A stretch of 64,000 nt of DNA, from the NCBI GenBank assembly GCA_016801885.1, contig CM028903.1:2252360-2316359 (forward strand), written 5' to 3'. Position 1 is the stretch's first letter; every line of letters starts with the position of its first letter. Source of the DNA: Toxotes chatareus (Eukaryota; Chordata; Actinopteri; Toxotidae). A program made the translations under genes and the position numbers. The notes below the pieces were generated by a model, which did no database searches, had not been told where the DNA came from, and saw nothing but the letters and a program-made list of their open reading frames with translations. This document shows, piece by piece, positions 52,549 to 62,900 of the stretch.

Positions 52549-55500
52549 TCACAGAGACACCACCTCTCCGACAGCCCCGTGATGGAGCTGTGGAGGGTGG
52601 AGAAGCCAGGGTGAGGTTAGCTGATGATGGGTTTATATTTTCATTAGAAAGATGAAAAATTGTTTATAGTTTGTCAGTTTCTGTTGGGTCCTGGTTTTAT
52701 AGGACAGTGGATCCAAACCTGGGGGTCATGGATGGTTTTCAGGATAAAAAAAAAAAAAAAGAAAGAAAATAAATATTTCTGCTGCACAAAATACTATTGT
52801 TATTTTTGTCAAATACTAGTTTCACCTCCTCAGGCCTCGAAAAAACATTAAATAAATCATCTGAAAAGGAAACTGTGCTCACAACTCACAGGCACAACAA
52901 AGTCAGCTAACCCATCCTCAAAACGCTCAGCAACATCCTGGATGAGATGTAATGGATATGGGGGAATTATTCGATCATGTTTCCCAGTCACTGGGGTGAC
53001 AGGACAGGTCCTACGATACTGCTTCACATCCTGTTTTACCCAAAGTGAGAACTGGAGGCAGACTTATTTCACTACTTAAAAAGTTTTGGACACTAATGAT
53101 TAGTGTTTCAATTAAAAGAAAAACACACTTATTTTTCAGTAATGGAAGTAATTATTAGTTGCCGTAAGATTTTCTGTTTGTTTTTGTTTCTTGTGCACAG
53201 AAAGGAAAATACATCCTTCTTTTTCAGCCTGAAGGGAAAACAGAGCTAAAACAGAGAAATGAGAGCAGCACATTCCCACTGACACAGACCAGACAGGCCG
53301 GATTTACAAAGACACGCTGGCATCAAGTGCAAACGTTTATTTGCTTACATCAAGTGATAAATGAAATCATTAAGAGGAAAACAAAAACATCAGCAAATGA
53401 GTGATCTGTCCTCTCTCGTCTCCTTAGTCCCACTAAAACATGACACACTGGCTGTGTCATCATGTGATGGCATTAATCTGGACGGAGGAGTCCAGGGAGC
53501 TTTGCCTTCATTAAACAGAGCTTTGTTTGATGATGGACTTTCAAACATCCTGTAATTCTGCTCTTTGGGTTCTGCCTTTTTTTTCCAGAGCCAGCAGAGT
53601 GCTTGAAGTTGACCTTTGACCTCTGCAGTCCAGTCGTTTCTATGACAGAACACTGTTTCTGCCATCTACCCTGTTCCACTGTTATGGTCAGGGTGTCACT
53701 GAGGCTTTGTGGCAGAGGCGTGTCATTCGAGCCGTCTGATATTAAACACACAGCCCCCTGCAGCCTGTCACGGTGCCGTGTCGGCCCCTTCAGGCTCAGT
53801 GTGGACACCACAGAGGAAGAAAATCACCCTGGAAACGTGACTTGTTAGGAAGCCATGGTGTCCAATCACATTTAGCTTCAGTGATACCCGTGGACAGGAG
53901 CGAATGCACCCTGGGATATAATGTTTGCTTGGCTGTTGTGAGACCTGCTGTCCTTCATTGTTTCCTGTTTATCTGGTGATTTGTTTACTGAGAAACAATG
54001 ATTAGGGCAGCTGTTGCTGTGACAACCAGCAGCCTTCCTGTGAGACCAAACAAACAATGGTGCAACTCTGTTCACATCCATTGATTATTACAGGCGCTGA
54101 AACCAGCAGAGGCAAACAACGTTCACAGAACGGGAACTGGGAATTTCCTGAGAAGAAAGCAGGGATGAATGGAAAGAAGAAAGGATTAAGAGAAGGAGGA
54201 AGGAAACAAAGAAAAGGAGGCTGGAAAGCAGGTCCTCCTTCATTCCCATACTCTCCTTCCCTTTATATTCAGTGTTACACCACATCTGGTCTCTGTATTT
54301 TGTTATTTCCTTTACCCGTTTGATCATTACCCGCTTACATACTACGATCACTGCTGATGCTGAATGAAAGGTGCTGCTCTGTCACTGCTCTTGCTCAACT
54401 CACCGGCTAAGATCCCCTCTGTGTTGGTCAGTTCACCAGCTTACCGGCATGCTTCAATAAACTCACATCACCACAGCAAACCTTTGAGTTGGACTTGATG
54501 AATTTCTTCAACATGTGTCACGAACATTCTTTTATGCTTCAATTTGTAAAAAGTCAGCCAACGTATGAGCAACAGGGGAAACATTATCACCAGGTTGGGA
54601 TGACAAAGCAGTAAAGGTGTGTACCTGAGCAGTGTGTTGATGGAGCCATGTGTCGATGCACTGTGCCCTCTAGAAGGCGCACAGCGATTTTTACAACCTG
54701 CCGTTTCTGCCACAAACAGTTCTACGGCGCCCCCTCTGGCAGTCCAGGACACAATCCCGGATCCTCACGTTCCCAGTGATCAGGAAAGGCTACAAATACA
54801 AACACACAAACAGACTTAATGTTCACTGCCGTCTCGGGATTTTCTACTTTTACTCTGTTCTGCAGAAACCTGTTCTTTTCCCACAGAGTTGAACTGCACA
54901 GAGAAAACTCCACGTGTCCTTCCATCCTGTTCTTCTCCTTCATCCATCACAATTACACAGCAGACAGAAGAGTGTCAGTCAAAACCTTCTGACTGTTTCC
55001 TGACAGCAGAGTGTCGCTGTGCACTAATGGATCTGTCCAAAACACTGAGGATGGAGAGGAGAGATACGGTGAAAGGCATGGGTCTTTTCATGGAAGGGCT
55101 GTCTGTGAAGGATAAATTGACTTTCAGTGTCACGCCTGGAAAGACTAGACAGAAGGAGAGAAAGAAAGAGGGAGAATGAAAGAAGGTAAGGAGAGAAGGT
55201 GTCAACAGTCATCTGGAACATGAAAACATTTCAGGACAGCTGAGCAGAGCTACAGTGTGGGAACACACCTGACATTTTAACTGTGAGAGCTCCAATTCTG
55301 CAAACTAATGAGTGAATAAACTTGACTAATTGAGGTGAGGACAGCAGCGTTTCCCTGCAGACTGATGCTCTGTCTCTGCTGTCAGTAACTGTGAGGGGAT
55401 GAAGGAAGTTGCCTGGCAGTCAGACTTCTACACAGACAGAGCCACGTTTTTTCAACCTCATCAGGAGCTTTGCACAAACCTAAAGTGAGTCTCTCACAGC

Positions 55501-56002
55501 AAAATATTAAGGAATAACTTCTCTAACCAGCCACTGGAAACACATTTCCTTCCCAAAAGGTTTATGCAGCCCGATCCTTGACCAACAGCTTTTTATACCA
55601 TGTGCTGCTATTTCCTCCATTACAATAATTCCAAAATATTTTAAGATTCATTAAATTGCTTCTGTAATAATTTTGGAGCTCTAACATTTCCATTAGTGAG
55701 GAAAAGTACAGTTCAGTAGATTATGAGTCTCAACTTGCCTCTGCACTGAATTTCACTGGGCCCCACCCAAAGATACTGCACACGACCACACAAGCTCAGA
55801 GGGACCACGGAGGAGGAGTTTTCCATAACTTCTGTTCTTCATTACTACAAAAACAAACCATTCGCTTGTCTCTGACCGAGAGCAGCAACTCATTACTACG
55901 CTTAATGTTCCACTCTGCTTCAGAGACATTTTGGATTAATATTCAAATATATATATATTTGGTATTCATTAGTTTTTATACTTCAGTGTACATACTTTCT
56001 TT
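52549..56002. other. no gene identified
   Basis: Apart from the two CTCF-like cores, mixed-composition sequence with an A14 run at 52747-52760 and a purine-rich patch at 54160-54240. No frame here shows both splice sites and convincing coding character. Confidence 0.5.
54663..54739 (-). promoter_or_regulatory. two CTCF-like cores
   Basis: GTGCCCTCTAGAAGG (54663) and GCGCCCCCTCTGG (54727) both resemble the reverse complement of the CTCF core. The first matches about 12 of 14 core positions by eye. Both have the same orientation. Function is inferred. Confidence 0.3.
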
Positions 56003-56008
56003 TTTATT
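56003..56008 (-). terminator. candidate poly(A) signal for the 44-residue gene
   Basis: AATAAA on the minus strand about 420 nt past the candidate stop codon. Inferred from position only. Confidence 0.25.
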
Positions 56009-56425
56009 ATCCTGTTACCACTGTTATGTTCATATTAGAGTTTATAGTGTCTCAGACAGTGTCTAATGACCTTACCATATTTCATATTTAATCACACTTC
56101 ATGTTCTCACACAAACATCACAACATTTTAGCATGTGTCTATGATAGATTTCCTGCGGCTGGTTTTCATACACACACCTGTGTGTTTCCCCTGAGCAGCC
56201 AGTTAAATATTGACTTGGCAGCAGGGTGTGTGTTTGTGGTTGGTCTAGCTGGCTGGTGTTACCCTGCCATCCTCCAGGGAACTCACACACACATCAGGGG
56301 CGAATTCGGAATCAAACACAATTAATCTCTTTATCCTGAAAATCAATATTTTCTTTACTGCTGCCAGAATTTCCAAAATAAAACTGAGCAGTCCTGGGAC
56401 TGTGTTTTCTGCCTGCCCAGTTTTA

Positions 56426-56797
56426 CTAAAACATTTTGAAGCCGAAGCTGATGTGATCCGACCATCTGGAGCAGTTAGTGGCCACGGTCCCTGAACAGTG
56501 AGAAAATTACACTGATTAACCAGAAGCACCGCGTGGCGGTGGTGTGCCTCCGCGCGCCTGTTCGTAGCAGATGTAGAGGTTATGAGTGTTTTGTAGTGAT
56601 AATGGCAACGTTTGGGAAGGTTAGGCAAAACTTGCACAAGATCCATCCATCCTGCAGTACAACTGCCTCACACTCGCTAGTTTGAGTAAACAGGCCTCTC
56701 GTTGTTGAGTTGGAGTTCGGGTCTTACCGCTGTTATGTCGGTCTGAACCGAAGACGAGCAGCACCTGCGGGCGCGTGAAGGTGAGCGCGAGCATCAT
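56426..56797 (-). CDS. candidate two-exon gene for a 44-residue protein, unknown
   Basis: Exon 1 is 56728-56797 and ends AACAGCG before donor GTAAGACC. Exon 2 is 56490-56426 and starts GGACCG after a strong acceptor (TTTTCTCACTGTTCAG). Joining them in phase 1 gives an open frame starting MMLALTFTRPQVLLVFGSD, passing TVATNCSRWSDH and ending SFGFKMF, then TAG. Exon 2 has mostly C or G at third positions, which looks coding. The intron is 237 nt. The ATG pair lies in a CpG island. The frame stays open 5' of the ATG, so an upstream start cannot be excluded. I do not recognise the protein. It could also be the 5' end of a non-coding RNA with a chance frame. Confidence 0.45.
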
Positions 56798-56910
56798 TCC
56801 TGCCGCAGCGGTCTGACGCGGAGCGGCCGCGCGCCTCTTCTCTCCCTGTGGTTCCGAGGTTTCAAAGCGCAGCGGCGCGCGCGGAGCGGCCGCAGGCGGT
56901 AACGATGGGA
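56525..56910 (-). promoter_or_regulatory. CpG island / probable promoter
   Basis: Dense CpG, two GCGGCCGC sites (56823 and 56886) and several GC-rich runs in an otherwise AT-richer region. It overlaps exon 1 of the candidate 44-residue gene, so minus-strand transcription is favoured. A plus-strand donor-like AAG|GTGAGC at 56780 means divergent transcription is possible. Confidence 0.6.
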
Positions 56911-57986
56911 AAGGGTCCAAACAAAGACCGGGTCCCAGTGTTTCACCGGTAAAAGCTCCTGACGACAGTAACAGCACAGTCACCTGTGTTTAGGACAAAC
57001 TCACACTGAAGTTTCAGAGCTGATTGAATGACGCAGTGTCGTGTTTGTTTGTGCAGCCTGAATCCTCTGACATGTCAGGAAACAGTGATGCACCATTTAC
57101 CTGCTGCTACAGGAGAACGGGCCTCATACATCACCTGAACATACTGTCACTCACCCACTGCTTCAAGTCTTTCAAATTATATGTATGAACACTAATATAC
57201 TAATATCACATCAAACTTTCGATGCTGTCATTTGAGATAAACCCAGTAAGGTGGACTGACACTGACAGCAGAACACGAACACACACACAGTAAAAAAAAA
57301 AAAAAAAGACATCAAGAGAAGCAGAGGTATTTTGTAAGGAAACTTTTATGTGTGCTTTGTGAAACTCACTTATTAGAGACAGAAGGCGTTGCAGTTTCCA
57401 GTACAGCAGATAAGGTTTGATATTAAAGAGTACAAAAAAAAGAAAAATCACAATTCCAGAGTTCATTTCTCTCCAACCTTGCAGGGAAAAAAAAGAAAGA
57501 AAAAGAAACACAAGCGTTTGGTCCAAGTCTTTTCTTCTCAGTTCCTTCCCTGTCTGTCCCTCCCTCTGTCTCCCCCTCCTCTCCCTATAACAGCCACCAA
57601 ACACTGGAGGATCTGTTCTCCTGTTTCATTAAGGAACTTTCGCAGAAAGGGCCTGATTGATGCCCACGTTTCCCCCCAGAGCTCAGAAATTCAACACATT
57701 ATGATTGCATAGTTTTTTTTTTACATAACTATTGTCTGCTTTTTTTTTTTTTTTTTTTGCTCATAATGGAATGTTCACATAAAGACCCCTCCCTGATCCT
57801 TACCCTGCCTCCTTCCTTGCAGTAAATTACTTTTCCCTCCTCTACAGAGACAAATGAGGGGACAGAGGGATGGGGGAGAGAGGGGAGGAAGTGGGAGAGT
57901 GAGGTAGGGAGAGAATAAGAGAGAGAGAGGGACAGGGCTGTAGCCACGGACAGGCACATTTTGTTTTCTGTTGTTGTTGTTTATCT
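56798..57986. other. intergenic between alpha-actinin 3' end and the CpG island
   Basis: No gene seen. It contains A runs near 57292-57307, an A-rich stretch at 57430-57510, a T19 run at 57740-57758 and a purine-rich patch at 57850-57950. Part of it could be actinin 3' UTR if a later poly(A) site is used. Confidence 0.5.
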
Positions 57987-57992
57987 TTTATT
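57987..57992 (-). terminator. candidate poly(A) signal for alpha-actinin
   Basis: AATAAA in the minus sense, about 1.3 kb past the stop codon. No cleavage-site evidence is available, so the assignment is inferred. Confidence 0.35.
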
Positions 57993-58040
57993 ACTTCCGC
58001 CATTTTTCCAAAAGTCACATCGGGAGCTCGCTGCAGTGCT

Positions 58041-58054
58041 GTTACCATGGTAAC
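58041..58054. promoter_or_regulatory. perfect palindromic X-box (RFX-type site)
   Basis: GTTACCATGGTAAC is a perfect 14-bp palindrome. It fits the RFX-family X-box form GTNRCC-N(0-3)-RGYAAC. RFX factors control ciliary and some neuronal genes. It lies at the end of the actinin 3' UTR and about 1.2 kb upstream of the CpG island at 56.5-56.9 kb, whose minus-strand transcript it could regulate. Binding is inferred. Confidence 0.5.
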
Positions 58055-58869
58055 CCTTAAAAAAAAAAGAAAAAGAAAGAAATGCATCCATGGCATGACG
58101 TGTATATATTTCTGTAAGTGTCTATGATTTCTGGTAAATAAAAGTGGATTAGCATCAACTACTACAGTCTATCATATAAACGTATAGTTTTTGTATTTAA
58201 ATAAGCACCTGATTCCCACCCCAGGAGGAGAATAGTTTCACAGAAGCAAGTATTTGTGGATAATTATGGGATTTATACAGGAAGGCCTTTACGTACACTA
58301 GCCTCAACTTCGCGCTGTCAACATCTTCCATTAATATTTTGCATTGCTGAAAGAAAAAAAAAAGAAGACTTCCGGAAGCTCAGACCTTTCCACTGCTCCC
58401 TGCGTTTTCTCATTTCATTTTGTTTTCTTAATAAATGTCACTCTGCTCTCCTGGAAAACCTGGGACTGTGTGTGTGTCATTCTTCGCACTGAAAAAATAA
58501 GTATGTACAGCACTGAGCCCCGCCCCGGACCAACCACGTCCCCACCCCACCTGCTCCAGAAAACAAACAAAAAAAGAAATAAACAAAGACAGGAGGAGGA
58601 GGAAAAGAGCTGAGGTTAAACAGGTCACCTTATCCAGCAACACAGGAATTATGGGTAAATATGTAATTTCATCTCTGGTTTGTCACCCCCCCCAACCCTC
58701 ACAGCATGTACTGTATCTCTCTAAGATCTAATACACAAACCTCGCCAGCCGCCACATCAAACCCCACACCACCGTGCTCCCAGGCTGGAGCCGCCCTGAA
58801 CCCCCCCGGCAAGAAGAAAAAAAAAATTATAATAAACAAAAATTAGCATAAGTATCAGATTAGCTTGTG

Positions 58870-58891
58870 CCCCCCCCCCCCCCCCCCCCCC
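58870..58891. repeat. C22 homopolymer (G22 in the actinin sense)
   Basis: 22 consecutive C on the plus strand inside the probable actinin 3' UTR, so the RNA would hold an uninterrupted G run able to form quadruplexes. Length is likely unstable and prone to sequencing error. Confidence 0.95.
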
Positions 58892-59313
58892 ACCCCGTCC
58901 CTCCACTGTTTGACCCCACGAAAGGCAGAGAGGGTGAAGCTAAGGACCCGCACTAAGGAGCAGCTGCCCCCCTGTCCCACAGCTGCCCCTGGATATGCCT
59001 GTTCATATAAAACCTTAATGAAAAATGAACCTTGATTACTCTCAATCTGTTTACGACGTAACAGAGCTGGAAAACATTCAAACCTAACTACAGTTCGATC
59101 AACAAGCTCAGAGACTTAAACATTTCTGGTGATTTCTAAACCGGCACACGCAGGGGCACCTCATAATCACCACTCCAGTTCCTCCAAACGCTTGATTCCT
59201 GGCACCTCCTCTACGCACAGAAGAACTCTCTACCTTCCTTCTCTCTTCTTCCCCCTACCCACCCTCCCTCCCCTCACCCCGTCTGTCCAGCCCTCCTGTT
59301 CCTCTTGCCTCCT

Positions 59314-59472
59314 CTAGAGGTCGCTCTCTCCGTACAGGGCGGTGGAGAAGGACATGTAGTCCAAGGCTCCGGGTACGGCGTCAGGCCCTGTGTAGGGCGC
59401 CATGCGGCTGATGCAGTACTCTGCCTGGTCGGGGGGGAGCTCCCTCCTCAGCTCATCGGCCGTGATGTAGTT
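59314..59472 (-). CDS. actn4: alpha-actinin terminal exon with stop codon (52 codons)
   Basis: The last coding exon starts NYITADELRRELPPDQAEYC and ends FSTALYGESDL followed by TAG. It forms the final pair of helices of the C-terminal calmodulin-like domain, which in this family contacts titin Z-repeats or palladin-type ligands. The terminal ESDL is a PDZ-binding motif. The acceptor is CCGTCAG. The length matches vertebrate actinins exactly. Confidence 0.97.
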   Translation of the reverse strand, partial: NYITADELRRELPPDQAEYCISRMAPYTGPDAVPGALDYMSFSTALYGESDL

Positions 59473-59965
59473 CTGACGGACACAGAGGGTCGTTCAGTCA
59501 GTGAGGTCCAAAGTTTTGAAAAACAATGACACGATGTGATCATATCCTCAAGATGCAATTCCAGCTACTGTTAACAGATGATCTCCCTGAATGGCTTTTC
59601 TGTTTTGTTTTTCAGAGCTGGTCGTCATGGAAGTATCACTTCTCATTTTTCTAAAGAATTACTGTCAGACATTTACTCAGTGTGTTTTAGTAAAATGTGT
59701 AAGAATTCAAACATCATGTGGCTTAAAAACGAGTGTGTACACACAAACTCACCTTATCAGCGGCCAGGATCTTGAAGGAGGCGATGACCTGGTCTGCGGT
59801 GTCCGTGTCTGTCGTTTCCGTGGACATGAAGTCAATGAAGGCCTGGAAGGTGACTGCGCCGCTGCCGTTGGGGTCCACTATGCCCATGATCCGAGCAAAC
59901 TCGCCATCGCCCTGGCAACCAAGAAACAACAGGTTAACCCAGAAGAGACGGCACTTTGTATGCCC

Positions 59966-59996
<31 letters not shown>

Positions 59997-62900
59997 GAAT
60001 GTGACGTGCAGAACTGTAAGTGTGTAAAACATCAGGACCACCATGAAATAGACTGAGCCGCTGAGTTGATCGCAGTCCCAACATTTTATATTTCACACTT
60101 GCATAAACATGAAATGATTACTGGTTAATATCAGTGGGAAACACAGACAGACGAGAGCACAGAGGATCAACATTATAATAACCATATAATTCAGATGTAT
60201 GTTAAAACCCACGAGGGCAGAAGAAGTGCAGCAAGTACAAAAGCAGCAAGAGGATGAGGGAGAGAGCAGGGCAGGGTGTCTGCAGGTGTCAGATGTAGGA
60301 CAATGCACTCACTGACACAGATCAGTAACAACAAAAGAGGTCAAACTTTTCAAACATATCAAAATTTTCAAAGTTCACAAAAAATATAATTTGAGAGAAC
60401 ATGTGATTAAAGGTTAAGTAAAGACGACTAAGACACATGTTGGTCTGTTTCCAGCCCTAATCAATCAGTGGGTCACTCAGCAGAAAATGGGAATGATGGG
60501 CGACGGATCTTTAACTGCATTTAAAACAGGTGCCAAAACTTTGCCTTATTCAAGTCATTTAAGGCTCTGGATTTGGAAAAGTAGGGACAGGATATCCTTG
60601 GACCTGCGGACACCCTGAGAGAGCATCATGCCAGCAGCAGTACCAGGCTGTTTCCTGTAGAAATGAGTAGGGCCCGGAAATCATCTGAGACCATCTGTCC
60701 TGATCGCTTCTGTGGGCCGCCACAGTACAGCAAAGGCCGGGGAGGGGGTGATGAGAGGATGAAAAGACAGAAATGGAAAATTGGAAAATAAAGTGGCAGA
60801 AGGAAGAGGTGATGAACAGAAACACAGATATAAACAAAAAAAAAAGATGCAGAGAGAGCGAGTAATGTTTGAGGAGATGAAAAAAAAGATAAAAAGCACA
60901 AACAGTTAACAGAGAAAGTCTCAGAGCCAAATCAAAACCTGACAGACAGACGAGGGGCGAGCTCAGCTCAGAGAGTGAGAGGGAGCCCGGTCGAGCTGAA
61001 GCAGCACAAAGCAACAGAGACCCCCGGTGGACAAACAGGGACGCGACGTCTCTCTGCCCTCCATGCTGACGGACTGAACCCTGCCTGACCCACGGAGCTC
61101 ACACCAAGAGCTTCAGAGCAGGAGCGCTGACCGATCACTGAACACTTTTCATAACAAATGGCTTCATAACAATATTAAGTTTATCAAATTAGCATAGAAA
61201 ACATCATCAATCTATAATCTATAATCTAAATAATGCAGAAAACTGCTGATGTCATGTAAAGTTAAGATTGGAGTTTTGGCAGCTGTGCAAGAAGGCATCG
61301 CTGTAATTATCATCTCTGTAAGTGTGTCTGTGTTCAAGGTGAATTTACACACATGGTGTGTTACAACTGTTACAGAACTACATGGTTGAGACTTTGCCAA
61401 AGAAAAGTTTAATGGCACAAGATAAAATTTTCATAATTAAGTCATATTCCAAATGAAGTTCTTATTCACTGTATGTTCACTCCATAAACTTCTCAATCAG
61501 GAGAAAGGTTTGTAAAAACCATCATAAAACCCGTTCAAACCAGATTAGTGCCAAAATAATTTGTCAGTGATTAAACTGACAAAAAATGTCAACAAAATGT
61601 CCAACCTCAGTGGGAAGGTCAAAAAAGAAGCTGATAGAGTTTAATCAATGAAAAAAAAGGTAAGTTTAAAATAAATATTGATAACTTTAACTCTTCGTAC
61701 GTTCTGAGGAGGTGAATGTGACTGGCTGTGGTTCGTGCTCTGCTCTCCTGCTCTGAGGCCCTAACACCAGCTCTTTCCCTCCGTCCTGTTCTGGAGCTCC
61801 TACCTGCTTGTCGTTCTCCACATCGTAGCCCAGACTGATCAAACAGGCCTTGAACTCCTCAGCCATCAGGGCCCCACTGTGGTCCTGAGATTGGCCAAAC
61901 ACCCAATGACAGAGCGCCACGTCATGAGGATGAACCAATCGCACAGGGATGGTGGTGGATGGTGACCATCGGTCCACAGCATGCAAGGAGAAGATGAGGA
62001 CATGGAGGACGGAGGGACAGACAGACATTCATGGATGTTTAGACAATGTTGACACACACAACTCAACAGTCAGCCATGATGGACCCGTGAAGACCCCACA
62101 CACTGAAACCTGAGTGAGCACGGCTGGATGGGTGAGTGAACACAGAGTCCTGGAGTGTTTATGAACCCAGCATGACGAACAGTGGCATGAATCAGTGACA
62201 CACAAGGTGACAAACACACACACAGTGGTGTGAAACGGTGAATGATGGGGGTGTCCATCCTTTTCATCCTTATGAGGTTAAAGATCTATTATCAGGTTTG
62301 ACAACGGCCAGAAAACACACAACTTTTTTTTTTTTTTACACCTAATTAAGCACCAGCTGAGGAGACAGTGAAGCAGACGGTGTATCTCCATGCTAACCTA
62401 CACATACTGACATTAACATGAAGACATTAATCTTCCTATCAGAGCATAAGTCTGCATCAACAAAAATGTGCACAAGGAAAAGTGCAACATACAACAACAG
62501 ACTTACAACAAAGATGTTACCATGTTCATTATCTTTCCTCTGACCTTAACTAACACAATCTAAGTCTTTGTTTCTGAATCTGTGATTGGATGCCCACATC
62601 GTTTCCTCGCTCTCTGCTCAGATAAAAGCCAGTCGTGCCTCTCTTCCCTCCTGTGCTAACACCTTAACACAGCCTCAGGTACAGTACGTGTTCTCAGCGT
62701 GTGCTCGCCTGTGTAAAACATCAAGATGAATACTCACACGTTTGGCTCCTCTCTCAGCCCCGCTTAAGGTCTAAACATTCATTCGGTCATATTATATATT
62801 AATATAAAAAAATGCCAAATCCTTGCGACACATGAAAACACAAAATGTATGTAATAAATAAATAAGCCGTGACCCCAGAGCTCGGGCCCCTGACCTTGTC

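Larger units (their letters stand above)
57987..59313 (-). other. alpha-actinin 3' UTR, approximate extent
   Basis: This region follows the actinin stop codon in the transcription direction. It carries a 22-nt C run, several short A/T runs, and the first clear AATAAA on the minus strand at 57992-57987. The exact 3' end is inferred from that signal only; other ends are possible. A further T-rich stretch with a 19-nt T run lies at 57740-57758, past the proposed end. Confidence 0.5.
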
